This document shows positions 1 through 9,337 of a stretch of 64,000 nt of DNA, piece after piece; within the stretch, counting starts at the first letter, position 1; the number at the start of each line of letters is the position of its first letter. The translations under genes were made by a program, and so were the position numbers. The notes under the pieces are model-generated. The model did not search any database, was not told the DNA's origin, and worked only from the letters and a program-made list of their open reading frames with translations. The DNA comes from Sphingomonas sp. BGYR3. Lineage in GTDB: Bacteria; Pseudomonadota; Alphaproteobacteria; Sphingomonadales; Sphingomonadaceae. Location of the stretch: the NCBI RefSeq assembly GCF_025153455.1, contig NZ_JANZNT010000001.1, forward strand, positions 310,001-374,000, given 5' to 3'.

Positions 1-897
1 AACCCGGATCAGCCGCCGCAGACCTGGCTGGCCGATGCCAATGGCAAGCGCATTGCGTGGGTCAATGAAAACGCGCTGGATGCGGCGCATCCCTATTTCC
101 CCTATGTCGCAAGCCACCGGCCCAAGCGGTTCGGCACGCTGAAGGCGGCCGACGGCACTACGCTGCACTGGGAAATGGTCACGCCGGTGCTGGAACCGGG
201 CAAGCGGTATCCGGTGTTCTTTCAGCATTATGGCGGCCCGCACAGCCAGACGGTGGCGCGGCAATGGTCGGGCGCGCTGCAGCAGTTCCTGGTGAAGCGC
301 GGCTATATCTTTTTCCAGATCGACAATCGCGGCGCGGCCAATCGGGGCAAGGCGTTCGAGGATCACCTGTATCAGGCGATGGGCAGCGTCGAGGTGCAGG
401 ATCAGCTGACCGCCGCGCAATGGCTGAAGACTCAGGCATTCGTCGATCCGGACGCCATCGTCACCTATGGCTGGTCCTATGGCGGCTATATGACGCTGAA
501 GATGCTGGAGGCGGGACAGGGCGTTTTCGCCGGCGGCATTTCGGGTGCGCCGGTCAGCAAGTGGGAACTGTACGACACCCATTATACCGAACGGTACATG
601 GGCGACCCGCGACAGGTGGCAGAGGCGTACAAGACGTCGAACACGGTGGTGAATGCGGGCAAGATCGCCGATCCGCTGCTGCTGATCCACGGCATGGCCG
701 ACGACAATGTCGTGCTGGACCATTCCACGGTGATGATGGCAGAGATGCAGAAGGCGGCAGTGCCGTTTGAACTGATGCTCTATCCGGGTCAGACGCACCG
801 CGTTGCGGGGCCGGGGATCAGCGAGCATTTGTGGACGACCATTCTGGATTTTGCCGATCGGGTAACGGGCCGCGCCGCTGCCAAACAGCCGGAGTGA
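1..897 (+). CDS. S9 family (dipeptidyl peptidase IV-like) serine peptidase, C-terminal part
   Basis: The 5' end lies outside the window; the frame is open from base 1 and 298 residues are visible. The visible part is the alpha/beta-hydrolase domain of a prolyl-oligopeptidase family (S9) enzyme, which removes dipeptides from peptide N-termini. All three catalytic residues are in place: the nucleophile Ser in GWSYGGYM, the Asp in GMADDN and the His in PGQTHRV. The short aromatic stretch before the catalytic domain (HPYFPYV) is what remains of the end of the beta-propeller. Such enzymes are usually periplasmic in Gram-negative bacteria, but the signal peptide is not in view. A HerA-like ATPase gene follows 37 bp downstream on the same strand, with no obvious functional link. 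Confidence 0.9.
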   Translation, partial: NPDQPPQTWLADANGKRIAWVNENALDAAHPYFPYVASHRPKRFGTLKAADGTTLHWEMVTPVLEPGKRYPVFFQHYGGPHSQTVARQWSGALQQFLVKRGYIFFQIDNRGAANRGKAFEDHLYQAMGSVEVQDQLTAAQWLKTQAFVDPDAIVTYGWSYGGYMTLKMLEAGQGVFAGGISGAPVSKWELYDTHYTERYMGDPRQVAEAYKTSNTVVNAGKIADPLLLIHGMADDNVVLDHSTVMMAEMQKAAVPFELMLYPGQTHRVAGPGISEHLWTTILDFADRVTGRAAAKQPE

Positions 898-934
898 TCC
901 ACTCCCCCCTTGCCGCAGTCCGATTCGATCCGCC

Positions 935-2404
935 ATGGCCGACGGCATGACGATTGGCGTGGACATGGGGGTCGATCCGGCGGGCAGGCCGGTGGTGATG
1001 GACCTTGAGGAATTGCTGGCGACGCGCCTGCTGGTTCAGGGCAATTCCGGTTCAGGCAAATCGCATCTGCTGCGCCGGTTGCTGGAAAAAAGTGCCGGCC
1101 GGGTGCAGCAGGTGGTGATCGACCCGGAGGGCGATTTCGTTACCCTGTCCGATGCCTATGGCCATGTGGTGATCGAGGCCGCCGACCATGCCGAGCGTGA
1201 AATCGAGCGGTTTGCGGAGCGCATCCGCCAGCATCGCGCCTCTGTCGTGCTCAGCCTTGAGGGGCTGGAGGCCGAGGGTCAGATGCGCTGTGCCGCCACG
1301 TTCCTGAATGCCCTGTTCGATGCACCGCGCGACCATTGGTATCCCGCGCTGGTGGTGGTGGACGAGGCACAGCTCTTTGCCCCGGCCGGTGGCGGCGAAG
1401 TGGCCGAGGAGGTGCGCAGGGCCAGCCTGTCGGCAATGACAAACCTGATGTGCCGGGGTCGCAAACGCGGCCTGGCCGGGGTGATCGCCACCCAGCGGCT
1501 GGCCAAACTGGCGAAGAATGTAGCCGCAGAGGCGTCCAATTTCCTGATGGGCCGCACGTTCCTCGACATCGACATGGCGCGCGCGGCCGATCTGTTGGGC
1601 ATGGAGCGCCGTCAGGCAGAGGCGATCCGCGATCTGGCGCGCGGGCATTTCCTTGCCCTTGGCCCGGCCGTGTCGCGTCGCCCGGTTGCGGTCACCATCG
1701 GCTCGGTCGAAACCAGTGCCCGCAGCGGCAGCCCCAAGCTGGTCCCGCTTCCCGATGCGCCGGCTGGCGACATGAAGGACCTGCTGTTCGCGCCAGTCGA
1801 CCACGCGCCCCAGATCGTGCGCGAACCGGAACCGGAACCCGTATCGGCCGAGGATGTGCTCGCCGTGATCGAGGCCCCCCGGCCCGAAGATGCGCCGGAG
1901 CCGGAACCGGATTTGTTTGCCGATCTGGATGCAGAGGCAGTGATTGCCGATGTGCTGAAGGCGATTGTGGAGGAGGCGGATTCCGCCACCCGCCCGGCGG
2001 CCGTGCTGTTTCAGGATTTCCAGGTGCGGTGCCGGATGCAGGGTCTGAAACAGCCGCCCGTCGATCTGGCGGCGTTCTCGCGGCGTCTGTCCGCTGCCCG
2101 CGCCGGGATCATCGACGGGCTGGATGCTGAATGGGCACCGGCATTCCGGCTGGCCAGGGAATTGCCAGACGAGATGCTGGGGCCGTTCCTGCTGATTGCC
2201 CGTGCTGCGCGCGAGGGGGTGGCCTGTCCTGCCGATGAGGAACTGGCCCGCGTCTATGGCACGGCATCGCTCGGCCGGGTGCGCCGCCTGATCGGCTATA
2301 TCGAAAGCCGCGATCTGTTCGTCGTGCGCACCGACCTTTCGGGACGGCGATCGATCGCCATTCCCCGGCTTGGCTGGACCACCATGCCCAGCGAGGCGGC
2401 CTGA
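935..2404 (+). CDS. HerA-like/DUF87 P-loop ATPase
   Basis: A 489-residue protein with an N-terminal P-loop ATPase domain: Walker A GNSGSGKS at residues 36-43 and Walker B VVVDEAQLF ending near residue 148. The layout matches bacterial DUF87/HerA-type ATPases, relatives of the FtsK/HerA DNA-pumping superfamily. About residues 280-330 form a Pro/Glu/Ala-rich linker, followed by a helical C-terminal region I do not recognise. There is no signal peptide or membrane segment, so it is probably cytoplasmic. No NurA-like nuclease or toxin partner lies next to it, so a DNA-processing role is inference from the family only. An alternative ATG lies four codons downstream. Confidence 0.8.
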   Translation: MADGMTIGVDMGVDPAGRPVVMDLEELLATRLLVQGNSGSGKSHLLRRLLEKSAGRVQQVVIDPEGDFVTLSDAYGHVVIEAADHAEREIERFAERIRQHRASVVLSLEGLEAEGQMRCAATFLNALFDAPRDHWYPALVVVDEAQLFAPAGGGEVAEEVRRASLSAMTNLMCRGRKRGLAGVIATQRLAKLAKNVAAEASNFLMGRTFLDIDMARAADLLGMERRQAEAIRDLARGHFLALGPAVSRRPVAVTIGSVETSARSGSPKLVPLPDAPAGDMKDLLFAPVDHAPQIVREPEPEPVSAEDVLAVIEAPRPEDAPEPEPDLFADLDAEAVIADVLKAIVEEADSATRPAAVLFQDFQVRCRMQGLKQPPVDLAAFSRRLSAARAGIIDGLDAEWAPAFRLARELPDEMLGPFLLIARAAREGVACPADEELARVYGTASLGRVRRLIGYIESRDLFVVRTDLSGRRSIAIPRLGWTTMPSEAA

Positions 2405-2432
2405 TTGACCGGACCACTGCCTGGCGTATGAT
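2405..2432 (+). promoter_or_regulatory. Sigma70-like promoter for the DUF1800/DUF1501 pair
   Basis: TTGACC (2405-2410) and TATGAT (2427-2432) are separated by 16 bp. They begin directly after the stop codon of the ATPase gene and 57 bp before the GTG start of the DUF1800 gene. Both boxes are close to the sigma70 consensus, unusually good for this GC-rich sequence. Confidence 0.55.
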
Positions 2433-2461
2433 TGCGCTAACGAAAGCAGGGGAGGAGCCTG

Positions 2462-4051
2462 GTGGCGACCGCGACCAGCGATGCAGCATTGGCGGCCCGG
2501 TTCATTCAGCGCGCCAAGTTCGCCGCCACCCCCGATGACATTGCCGACTATCTGAGCATCGGGCCTGATCGCTGGCTGGACCGGCATTTCGCTGCCGCGC
2601 CTGGGCAGAGCGGGGCCGAATGGCTGACGGCGAACGGCCATGCCGCGGTGACCAGGGAGGCGCGCTATTTCTGGCCCCAAGCGGGCGATCACATGATCTG
2701 GAACCAGCTGATCGCCCAGCCGGACGAGATGCGACAGCGGCTTGCCTTTGCCCTGTCGCAGTTCTTTGTCGTCTCGCTCAACCCGATCGACGGATATTGG
2801 CCGCCCTATATGATGGCGGGTTACTGGTCGGTGCTTACCCGCCATGCCTTTGGCAATTTCCGCGATTTGATGCAGGCGGTGACGCTGAACGCCGCGATGG
2901 GGATGTACCTCAATACCAAGGGCAATCTGAAGGAAGACCCGGCCACCGGTCGACAGCCGGACGAGAATTATGCCCGCGAAATCATGCAGCTGTTCACCAT
3001 CGGCCTGTATGAACTCAATGCCGATGGGACAGTGCGGCTGGACGCGGCGGGCAAGCCGATCGAAACCTATACGCAGAGTGACGTCACCAATCTGGCGCGG
3101 GTCTTTACCGGGTACGACCATGACATGCGCCGGGTGAAACGGACCGATGTGGCATGGCAGGATTATCCGGTGATCAGCCAGGAATTCTGCCTCGACCCGA
3201 TGGTGCTCGATCCCGCGAAACATTCCAGCCTGGCGGTCACCTTTCTCGGCCTGACCATCCCGCAGGGCACGCCAGGCGAGACGGCGCTAGCCATGGCGCA
3301 TGATCATTTGTTCAACCATCCGAATGTCGGCCCGTTCTTTGGCCGGCAGATGATCCAGCGACTGGTGACGAGCAATCCCAGCCCCGCCTATGTCGGGCGC
3401 GTCGCCGCCGCCTTTGCCGACAATGGCAAGGGCGTGCGCGGTGACCTGAAGGCGGTGTGGCGCGCCGTGCTGACCGATCCGGAGGCGATGGCGCCGCCCC
3501 GGCCCGACGACCGCCTTTCCGGAAAGGTCAGGGAGCCGGTCCTCCGCTATGTCGGCTGGGCGCGCACGGTCGGCCTGAAACAGGTCGATGAACCGTTCGA
3601 GATGTTCGACACCAGCCGCAATGACGAGGCGCTGGCGCAAAGCCCGTTGCGGTCGCCATCGGTGTTCAACTTCTTTCGCCCCGGCTATCGCCCGCCGCAG
3701 ACCGAGATCGCGCGGGCGGACAAACTGGCCCCGGAGTTTCAGATTGCCAATGAGACCAGCATCGCCGGTTATCTGAACTTTCTGCAATGGACGATCCGCT
3801 GGGGCACGCGGGGCATCCGCCCCAGCTATGCCGCACTGTTGCCGATGGCGCATGACGCCCGGGCGGTCACCGAATGGCTGAACCTGCATCTGGCCGCCGG
3901 GCGACTGTCCGACGCATCGGTGACGCTGATCGCCGATGCGCTGGCCGACACCCCGCTGACGATCGATGCGCCGGAGGAGCGCAAGCTCGACCGGCTGGCC
4001 AGCGCCTGTCTGCTGGTGATGGCGTCGCCCGAATATCTGGTCGAGAAGTAA
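2462..4051 (+). CDS. DUF1800 domain-containing protein
   Basis: A 529-residue protein recognised as DUF1800 by its length, its helical N-terminal part and the motif PDENYAREIMQLF starting at residue 166. The GTG start is supported by a GGAGGAG ribosome-binding site 6-7 bases upstream. No signal peptide is visible, whereas the next gene carries a Tat-type one. DUF1800 and DUF1501 genes commonly occur as adjacent pairs in bacteria, and the molecular role of the pair is not established. Here they are 16 bp apart and share a promoter at 2405-2432, so they are probably co-transcribed. I assign no enzymatic function. Confidence 0.85.
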   Translation: MATATSDAALAARFIQRAKFAATPDDIADYLSIGPDRWLDRHFAAAPGQSGAEWLTANGHAAVTREARYFWPQAGDHMIWNQLIAQPDEMRQRLAFALSQFFVVSLNPIDGYWPPYMMAGYWSVLTRHAFGNFRDLMQAVTLNAAMGMYLNTKGNLKEDPATGRQPDENYAREIMQLFTIGLYELNADGTVRLDAAGKPIETYTQSDVTNLARVFTGYDHDMRRVKRTDVAWQDYPVISQEFCLDPMVLDPAKHSSLAVTFLGLTIPQGTPGETALAMAHDHLFNHPNVGPFFGRQMIQRLVTSNPSPAYVGRVAAAFADNGKGVRGDLKAVWRAVLTDPEAMAPPRPDDRLSGKVREPVLRYVGWARTVGLKQVDEPFEMFDTSRNDEALAQSPLRSPSVFNFFRPGYRPPQTEIARADKLAPEFQIANETSIAGYLNFLQWTIRWGTRGIRPSYAALLPMAHDARAVTEWLNLHLAAGRLSDASVTLIADALADTPLTIDAPEERKLDRLASACLLVMASPEYLVEK

Positions 4052-4067
4052 GGGGGGAGGGCGGAGC

Positions 4068-5471
4068 ATGGCCCATATCATCACCACGCCCGTCAGCCGC
4101 CGGACCCTGCTTGCTCGTGCATCGCAGCTGACGGCGATCGGGGCGGGTGCCCCGCTGGCGATGAGCCTGGGTCATATGGCGGAGGCGGCGGCGCCGGGGG
4201 CGGACGATTACCGGGCGCTGGTCTGCATCTTCCTTTATGGCGGCAACGATCATGGCAACACGCTGATCCCGGTCGATCCCGTCAATCACAGTCGGTATCT
4301 GAAGATCCGCGGGGCGATCGGCTATGGCCGCAAGGACCTTGAGGCGACGACGCTCAAGCCGCGCGTGGCTCAAACGCTGACCGACGACATCGCCTATGCG
4401 GTCCCGCCGCAGATGCCGCGCGTGAAGCTGTTGTTCGATGCCGGGAAGATTGCACCCGTGCTGAACGTCGGCCCGCTGATCACGCCGCTGACCCGCGCGC
4501 AGTTCGATGGAAATGACCGGGCGAACTTCCCGCTGCCTCCCAAGCTGTTCAGCCATAATGACCAGCAATCGGTGTGGCAGGCGCTGGGCAGCGAGGGCGC
4601 TGTCGTCGGCTGGGGCGGGCGGCTGGGCGACTGGGCGATGGAGCGGAACCAGCATTCGCTGCTCACCTGCATTTCCGCCAGCGGCAATGCGGTGTTCGTA
4701 TCCGGCGACAAGGCACTGCAATATCAGATCAGCCCCAAGGGCGCGATCAAGGTGCAGCCCATCCAGAAATCGGCCTATGGATCACCGGCCATCGCAGCCG
4801 CGCTCAACACGCTGATGACGGCACACCGCGACCACGCGATGGAAAACGAGCTGGCGATGCTGGCCCGACGATCAATGCGGATGGAGGGCATCGTCAATTC
4901 GGCGCTGGACAAGGTGGACCTGAAAACGGGGTTCGACCTAGCGCCGGGGGAGAACAAACTGGCCGACCAGCTGCGGATCGTTGCCCGGCTGATCGGCGCA
5001 CGGGGCGAGCTGGGATCAAGGCGGCAGGTGTTCTTTGTCTCGCTGGACGGGTTCGACCATCACAATGACCTGTCGGCCAAGCACGCCGACCTGATGGCCA
5101 AACTGGATGAGGGGATGGCGGCATTCTATATGGCGCTGGTTGAACTCGGCGTGCAGCAACAGGTGACAACGTTCACCGCATCCGATTTCGGTCGCACGCT
5201 GGTCAATAACGGCGACGGGTCCGACCATGGCTGGGGCAGCCATCATTTCGTGATGGGCGGGGCGGTGAAGGGCGGGCGCTATTACGGCACGGCGCCGCAC
5301 ATCTCGATCGAGACGGACGATCAGGTGGGTCAGGGGCGGTTGTTGCCTTCGACCGCGACCGATCAATATGCGGCGACGCTGGCGCGGTGGTTCGGGGTGC
5401 CGGATGCGGAGCTGGGCGCGATCCTGCCCAATCTCGGCAACTTTGCGTCGCGCAACCTTGGCTTCGTGTAA
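4068..5471 (+). CDS. DUF1501 family protein with Tat signal
   Basis: A 467-residue protein of the DUF1501 family. Its fold is thought to resemble the sulfatase/alkaline-phosphatase superfamily (established knowledge, not visible directly). The N-terminus has a twin-arginine motif, SRRTLL at residues 10-15, then a hydrophobic stretch and AEAAA, so Tat export to the periplasm is likely. Conserved acidic/His motifs typical of the family are present: ICIFLYGGNDHGN near the N-terminus, and SDFGRT and DHGWGSHH in the C-terminal third. It is the second gene of the DUF1800/DUF1501 pair. Function unknown; co-transport of the signal-less DUF1800 protein is a speculation. Confidence 0.87.
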   Translation: MAHIITTPVSRRTLLARASQLTAIGAGAPLAMSLGHMAEAAAPGADDYRALVCIFLYGGNDHGNTLIPVDPVNHSRYLKIRGAIGYGRKDLEATTLKPRVAQTLTDDIAYAVPPQMPRVKLLFDAGKIAPVLNVGPLITPLTRAQFDGNDRANFPLPPKLFSHNDQQSVWQALGSEGAVVGWGGRLGDWAMERNQHSLLTCISASGNAVFVSGDKALQYQISPKGAIKVQPIQKSAYGSPAIAAALNTLMTAHRDHAMENELAMLARRSMRMEGIVNSALDKVDLKTGFDLAPGENKLADQLRIVARLIGARGELGSRRQVFFVSLDGFDHHNDLSAKHADLMAKLDEGMAAFYMALVELGVQQQVTTFTASDFGRTLVNNGDGSDHGWGSHHFVMGGAVKGGRYYGTAPHISIETDDQVGQGRLLPSTATDQYAATLARWFGVPDAELGAILPNLGNFASRNLGFV

Positions 5472-5566
5472 CGGACAGGCTTTCTTGGGTTTCAACGCCG
5501 CGCAAAGGCGCTAAAGGAGCCGCGCTCAATCACCGAGCGGGAGCTTTCAAGGAACTGGACGTTATC

Positions 5567-6592
5567 ATGGGTTATCGGGTTGTCGTCGCGGGTGCCACGG
5601 GCAATGTGGGCCGCGAAATGCTGAACATCCTCGCCGAGCGGGAATTCCCGATCGACGAGATCGCTGTACTGGCCTCTGCACGCAGCCAGGGCGACGAGAT
5701 CGAGTTCGGTGAGACAGGCCGGAAACTGAAAGTCCAGAATATCGAGCATTTCGATCCCACCGGTTGGGACATGGCGCTGTTCGCCATCGGCAGCGATGGC
5801 AGCAAGCTGCACGCGCCGCGCTTCGCCGCTGCCGGCTGCGTCGTCATCGACAATGCCTCGCTCTATCGCATGGACCCGGACGTGCCGCTGATCGTGCCGG
5901 AAGTGAATCCTGAGGCGATCGACGGGTACAAGGTCCGCAATATCATCGCCAATCCCAACTGCTCGACCGCGCAGATGGTCGTCGCGCTGAAGCCGCTGCA
6001 TGATGCGGCCCGGATCAAGCGCGTCGTCGTTGCCACCTATCAGTCGGTTTCCGGCGCGGGCAAGGCGGGCATGGACGAACTGTTCGAACAGAGCCGCAAC
6101 ATCTTTGTTGGTGATCAGGCCGAACCGAAGAAGTTCACCAAGCAGATCGCGTTCAACGTGATCCCGCACATCGACAGTTTCTTGGACGACGGGTCGACCA
6201 AGGAAGAATGGAAGATGGTGGCCGAAACCAAGAAGATCCTGGATTCCAAGGTCAAGGTGACGGCGACCTGCGTTCGCGTGCCCGTGTTCGTCGGCCATTC
6301 GGAAGCGATCAATATCGAGTTCGAGGACGAGATTTCGGCTGAACAGGCCCAGAATATCCTGCGCGAAGCGCCCGGCGTGATGCTGGTCGACAAGCGTGAG
6401 GACGGCGGATACGTGACGCCGATCGAATGCGTCGGCGACTATGCGACCTTCGTCAGCCGCGTTCGTGAGGATTCGACCGTCGACAACGGCCTGTCGCTGT
6501 GGTGCGTCAGCGACAACCTGCGCAAGGGCGCGGCACTGAACGCGGTGCAGATCGCGGAGTTGCTGGGCCGCCGCCACCTGAAAAAGGGCTGA
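5567..6592 (+). CDS. asd: Aspartate-semialdehyde dehydrogenase
   Basis: A 341-residue enzyme that reduces aspartyl phosphate to aspartate semialdehyde with NADPH, the branch point to lysine/diaminopimelate, threonine and methionine. The dinucleotide-binding motif VAGATGNVGREM opens the protein, and the catalytic Cys132 sits in NPNCSTAQ. The VSGAGKAG segment is also typical. The frame stays open 60 codons upstream, but homologues start at MGYRVVVAGATG. An AAGGAA element lies about 13 bases before this ATG. It is a stand-alone biosynthetic gene followed 11 bp later by an alpha/beta hydrolase. Confidence 0.95.
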   Translation: MGYRVVVAGATGNVGREMLNILAEREFPIDEIAVLASARSQGDEIEFGETGRKLKVQNIEHFDPTGWDMALFAIGSDGSKLHAPRFAAAGCVVIDNASLYRMDPDVPLIVPEVNPEAIDGYKVRNIIANPNCSTAQMVVALKPLHDAARIKRVVVATYQSVSGAGKAGMDELFEQSRNIFVGDQAEPKKFTKQIAFNVIPHIDSFLDDGSTKEEWKMVAETKKILDSKVKVTATCVRVPVFVGHSEAINIEFEDEISAEQAQNILREAPGVMLVDKREDGGYVTPIECVGDYATFVSRVREDSTVDNGLSLWCVSDNLRKGAALNAVQIAELLGRRHLKKG

Positions 6593-6603
6593 GGCAGAAC
6601 GCC

Positions 6604-7365
6604 ATGGACGGCATCCAGCGGTTCGACAGTTTCGACGGCACCCCCATCGCCTGGCACGAGCTGGGCGAGGGGCGGCCGCTGGTGCTGATCCATGGCTATT
6701 TCAGCGACGCGAATACGAACTGGATCAAGTACGGCCATGCTGCCATTCTGGCCGAGGCCGGATTCCGCGTGATCATGCCCGATCTGCGCGCGCACGGTCA
6801 AAGCGGACGGCCGCACGACGCCGCTGCCTATCCCGCTGACGCGCTGGCGATGGATGCAGAGGCGCTGATCGCGCATCTTGACCTGGATGCAGGCTGCTAT
6901 GACCTTGGCGGCTATTCGCTGGGCGCGCGGACCGTGGTGCGTGTCCTGGCGCGCGGCCATGCGCCTGCACCGCGCCGGGTCATCCTGTCGGGCATGGGGC
7001 TGGAGGGGTTGCTGGACACCGGCGCGCGCGCTGGTCATTTCCGCCGCGTGCTGACCGGTCTTGGCAGCCATGCCCGCGGCACGCCCGAATGGATGGCTGA
7101 GGCGTTCCTCAAGACGACCGGCGGTGATCCGGTCGCGCTGCTCGGTATCCTCGACACATTCGTCGACACGCCGCGGGGTGCCATTGCCGGGATCGGTCAG
7201 CCCGTGCTCGTTGCCGCGGGCGTTGACGACGACGACAATGGCTCGCACGCGGCGCTTGCCGACCTCCTGCCCGATGCGCGGCTGGTTGAGGTGCCGGGCA
7301 ATCACATGAGCGCGGTCACCAAGCGGGAGCTGGGCGAGGCGATCCGGGATTTCCTGACCGCTTGA
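6604..7365 (+). CDS. Alpha/beta hydrolase
   Basis: A 253-residue alpha/beta-hydrolase fold protein. The oxyanion region LVLIHGYFSD, the nucleophile elbow GGYSLGA (Ser105), a late acidic cluster (DDDDNG) and the C-terminal His in PGNHMSA give a plausible Ser-Asp-His triad. There is no signal peptide, so it is probably cytoplasmic. Substrate cannot be told from sequence; esterase or C-C hydrolase activity is possible. The ATG at 6604 is chosen because it aligns with the usual short N-terminus and lies just after the asd stop codon. It is probably co-transcribed with asd but shares no known pathway with it. Confidence 0.85.
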   Translation: MDGIQRFDSFDGTPIAWHELGEGRPLVLIHGYFSDANTNWIKYGHAAILAEAGFRVIMPDLRAHGQSGRPHDAAAYPADALAMDAEALIAHLDLDAGCYDLGGYSLGARTVVRVLARGHAPAPRRVILSGMGLEGLLDTGARAGHFRRVLTGLGSHARGTPEWMAEAFLKTTGGDPVALLGILDTFVDTPRGAIAGIGQPVLVAAGVDDDDNGSHAALADLLPDARLVEVPGNHMSAVTKRELGEAIRDFLTA

Positions 7366-7429
7366 CGGGTTGCGATACGCTGGCTCACAAGACGCGCACT
7401 CGTCTGTCGCGTCCAAAGGACCAGCCATC

Positions 7430-9289
7430 ATGATCCGTACCGGTGTATCCGCCCTTGCCCTTGCCTGCCTGCTGGCGACGCCCGTGCTGGCGCAGCAAAA
7501 GCCCGCGCCTGCCAAGCCTGCTGCCGAAGCTAAGCCTGCCCCGGAAAAGGCGCTGACCCCCGCCGATGCCGACGCCTTTGTCGCGGCCGCGGAAAAGGCA
7601 GCGTTCGACTTTTCGATCGAGGCAAGCCGGATCCAGTGGGTGAACGCCACCTACATCACCGACGACACCGACGCACTCGCTGCACAGAGCGGTGCCGAGG
7701 GCACGGAAATGGCCGTGAAATACGCGCTGGAGGCGGCGAAATATGCCGCAATCCCCGGCCTGTCGGCCGATACCAAGCGCAAACTGGATATCCTGCGCTC
7801 CAGCCTGACCCTGCCCGCGCCGACGACGCAGGGCGCGGCGGATGAGCTGGCCACCCTGGTGACCAAGATGTCGTCCGCCTATGGCAAGGGTCGCGGCACG
7901 CTGGACGGCAAGCCGATCAACGGATCGGACATCGAGGCCGCGATGGGCACCGAACGCGACCCGGCAAAGCTCAAGGAAATGTGGCTGAGCTGGCACGACA
8001 ATGTCGGCGCGCCGATGAGCAAGGATTATGCGCGCAGCGTCGAGATCGCCAATCTGGGTGCCAAGGAACTGGGTTTTCGCGACGTCGGCGCGATGTGGCG
8101 TTCCAATTACGACATGGACCCGGCCGAGTTTGCCCGGCTGACCGACAAATTGTGGAAGGAAGTCGAGCCGCTGTACCGCTCCCTCTTCATCTACACCCGC
8201 AAGAAGCTGAACGAGAAATATGGCGATGCGGTTCAGCCGCGCACCGGGCCGATCCGGGCCGATCTGCTGGGCAATATGTGGGCGCAGGAATGGGGCAATA
8301 TCTATGATGTCGTAGCCCCGCAGGGTGCGGGCGATATCGGGTATGACGTCACGAAACTGCTGGAGGCGAAAAAGGCCGATCCGGTCGGCATGGTGAAGAT
8401 CGGTGAGGGCTTTTATTCCTCGCTGGGCTTCACGCCGTTGCCCGAAACGTTCTGGCAGCGATCGATGTTCGTCAAGCCTGCGGACCGAGAGGTCGTGTGC
8501 CACGCCTCTGCTTGGGACATCGACCAGAAGGAAGATATCCGGATCAAGATGTGCATCAAGGTGAATGGCGACGATTTCGTCGTGATCCATCACGAACTTG
8601 GCCACAATTATTACCAGCGCGCCTATAAGGATCAGAGCTATCTGTATCTGAACGGCGCCAATGACGGGTTTCACGAGGCGATCGGCGATTTCGTCGCGCT
8701 GTCGATCACGCCCGACTATCTTGTCCAGATCGGCCTGCTCGATCCGGCCAAGGTGCCGAGCGAGGACAAGGACATCGGCCTGTTGCTGCGTCAGGCGATG
8801 GACAAGGTGGCGTTCCTGCCGTTCGGCCTGCTGATCGACAAATGGCGCTGGGCGGTGTTTTCCGGGTCGGTAAAGCCGGACGGGTATCAGGCGGCATGGG
8901 ATGCGCTGCGCCTGCAATATCAGGGGCTGGTGCCGCCCGAGGAGCGCGGCAGCGACAAGTTCGATCCCGGCGCGAAGTATCACGTGCCCGCCAGTGTGCC
9001 CTATACCCGCTATTTCCTGGCGCGGCTGCTGCAGTTCCAGTTCTACAAGGCGGCGTGCGAGCAGGCGGGGTGGAAAGGGCCGCTTCACCGCTGTTCCTTC
9101 TATGGCAACAAGGAAGTCGGCGCGAAGCTGAATGCGATGCTGGAAATGGGCGCGTCCAAGCCATGGCCCGACGCGCTGGAAGCCTTTACCGGCAGCCGCG
9201 AAATGTCGGGCAAGGCGATGGTTGAATATTTCGCCCCGCTAAAGGCGTGGCTGGATGAGCAGATCAAGGGAGAGGCGGACGGCTGGTAA
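7430..9289 (+). CDS. M2 family metallopeptidase (ACE-like peptidyl-dipeptidase)
   Basis: A 619-residue zinc peptidase of the angiotensin-converting-enzyme family. The zinc-binding HEXXH is H388-E-L-G-H392, and the third ligand is Glu416 in GFHEAIGD, at the spacing expected for M2 enzymes. Residues 1-21 form a Sec signal peptide ending in VLA-QQ, followed by a Lys/Pro/Ala-rich linker, so the enzyme should be periplasmic. The start at MIRTGVSALALA gives a proper signal peptide; the 20 codons open upstream would not. Predicted activity is release of C-terminal dipeptides from periplasmic oligopeptides. It stands alone and converges with the AMP nucleosidase gene. Confidence 0.92.
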   Translation: MIRTGVSALALACLLATPVLAQQKPAPAKPAAEAKPAPEKALTPADADAFVAAAEKAAFDFSIEASRIQWVNATYITDDTDALAAQSGAEGTEMAVKYALEAAKYAAIPGLSADTKRKLDILRSSLTLPAPTTQGAADELATLVTKMSSAYGKGRGTLDGKPINGSDIEAAMGTERDPAKLKEMWLSWHDNVGAPMSKDYARSVEIANLGAKELGFRDVGAMWRSNYDMDPAEFARLTDKLWKEVEPLYRSLFIYTRKKLNEKYGDAVQPRTGPIRADLLGNMWAQEWGNIYDVVAPQGAGDIGYDVTKLLEAKKADPVGMVKIGEGFYSSLGFTPLPETFWQRSMFVKPADREVVCHASAWDIDQKEDIRIKMCIKVNGDDFVVIHHELGHNYYQRAYKDQSYLYLNGANDGFHEAIGDFVALSITPDYLVQIGLLDPAKVPSEDKDIGLLLRQAMDKVAFLPFGLLIDKWRWAVFSGSVKPDGYQAAWDALRLQYQGLVPPEERGSDKFDPGAKYHVPASVPYTRYFLARLLQFQFYKAACEQAGWKGPLHRCSFYGNKEVGAKLNAMLEMGASKPWPDALEAFTGSREMSGKAMVEYFAPLKAWLDEQIKGEADGW

Positions 9290-9303
9290 CCGGGGTACCG
9301 GCA

Positions 9304-9330
9304 CGCGCCCTCCCGTCCGGGGAGGGCGCG
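9304..9330. terminator. Hairpin between convergent genes
   Basis: A perfect 11-bp GC-rich inverted repeat, CGCGCCCTCCC / GGGAGGGCGCG, with a 5-nt loop. It lies between the stop codons of the M2 peptidase (plus) and AMP nucleosidase (minus). No T-tract follows on either strand, so it is only a probable bidirectional transcription barrier. Confidence 0.45.
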
Positions 9331-9337
9331 GCAGGTG

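Noticed and set aside
1052..3223. A 723-codon minus-strand frame across the ATPase and DUF1800 genes
   Set aside because: It spans two well-supported plus-strand genes and their promoter; composition is typical of a codon-bias shadow.
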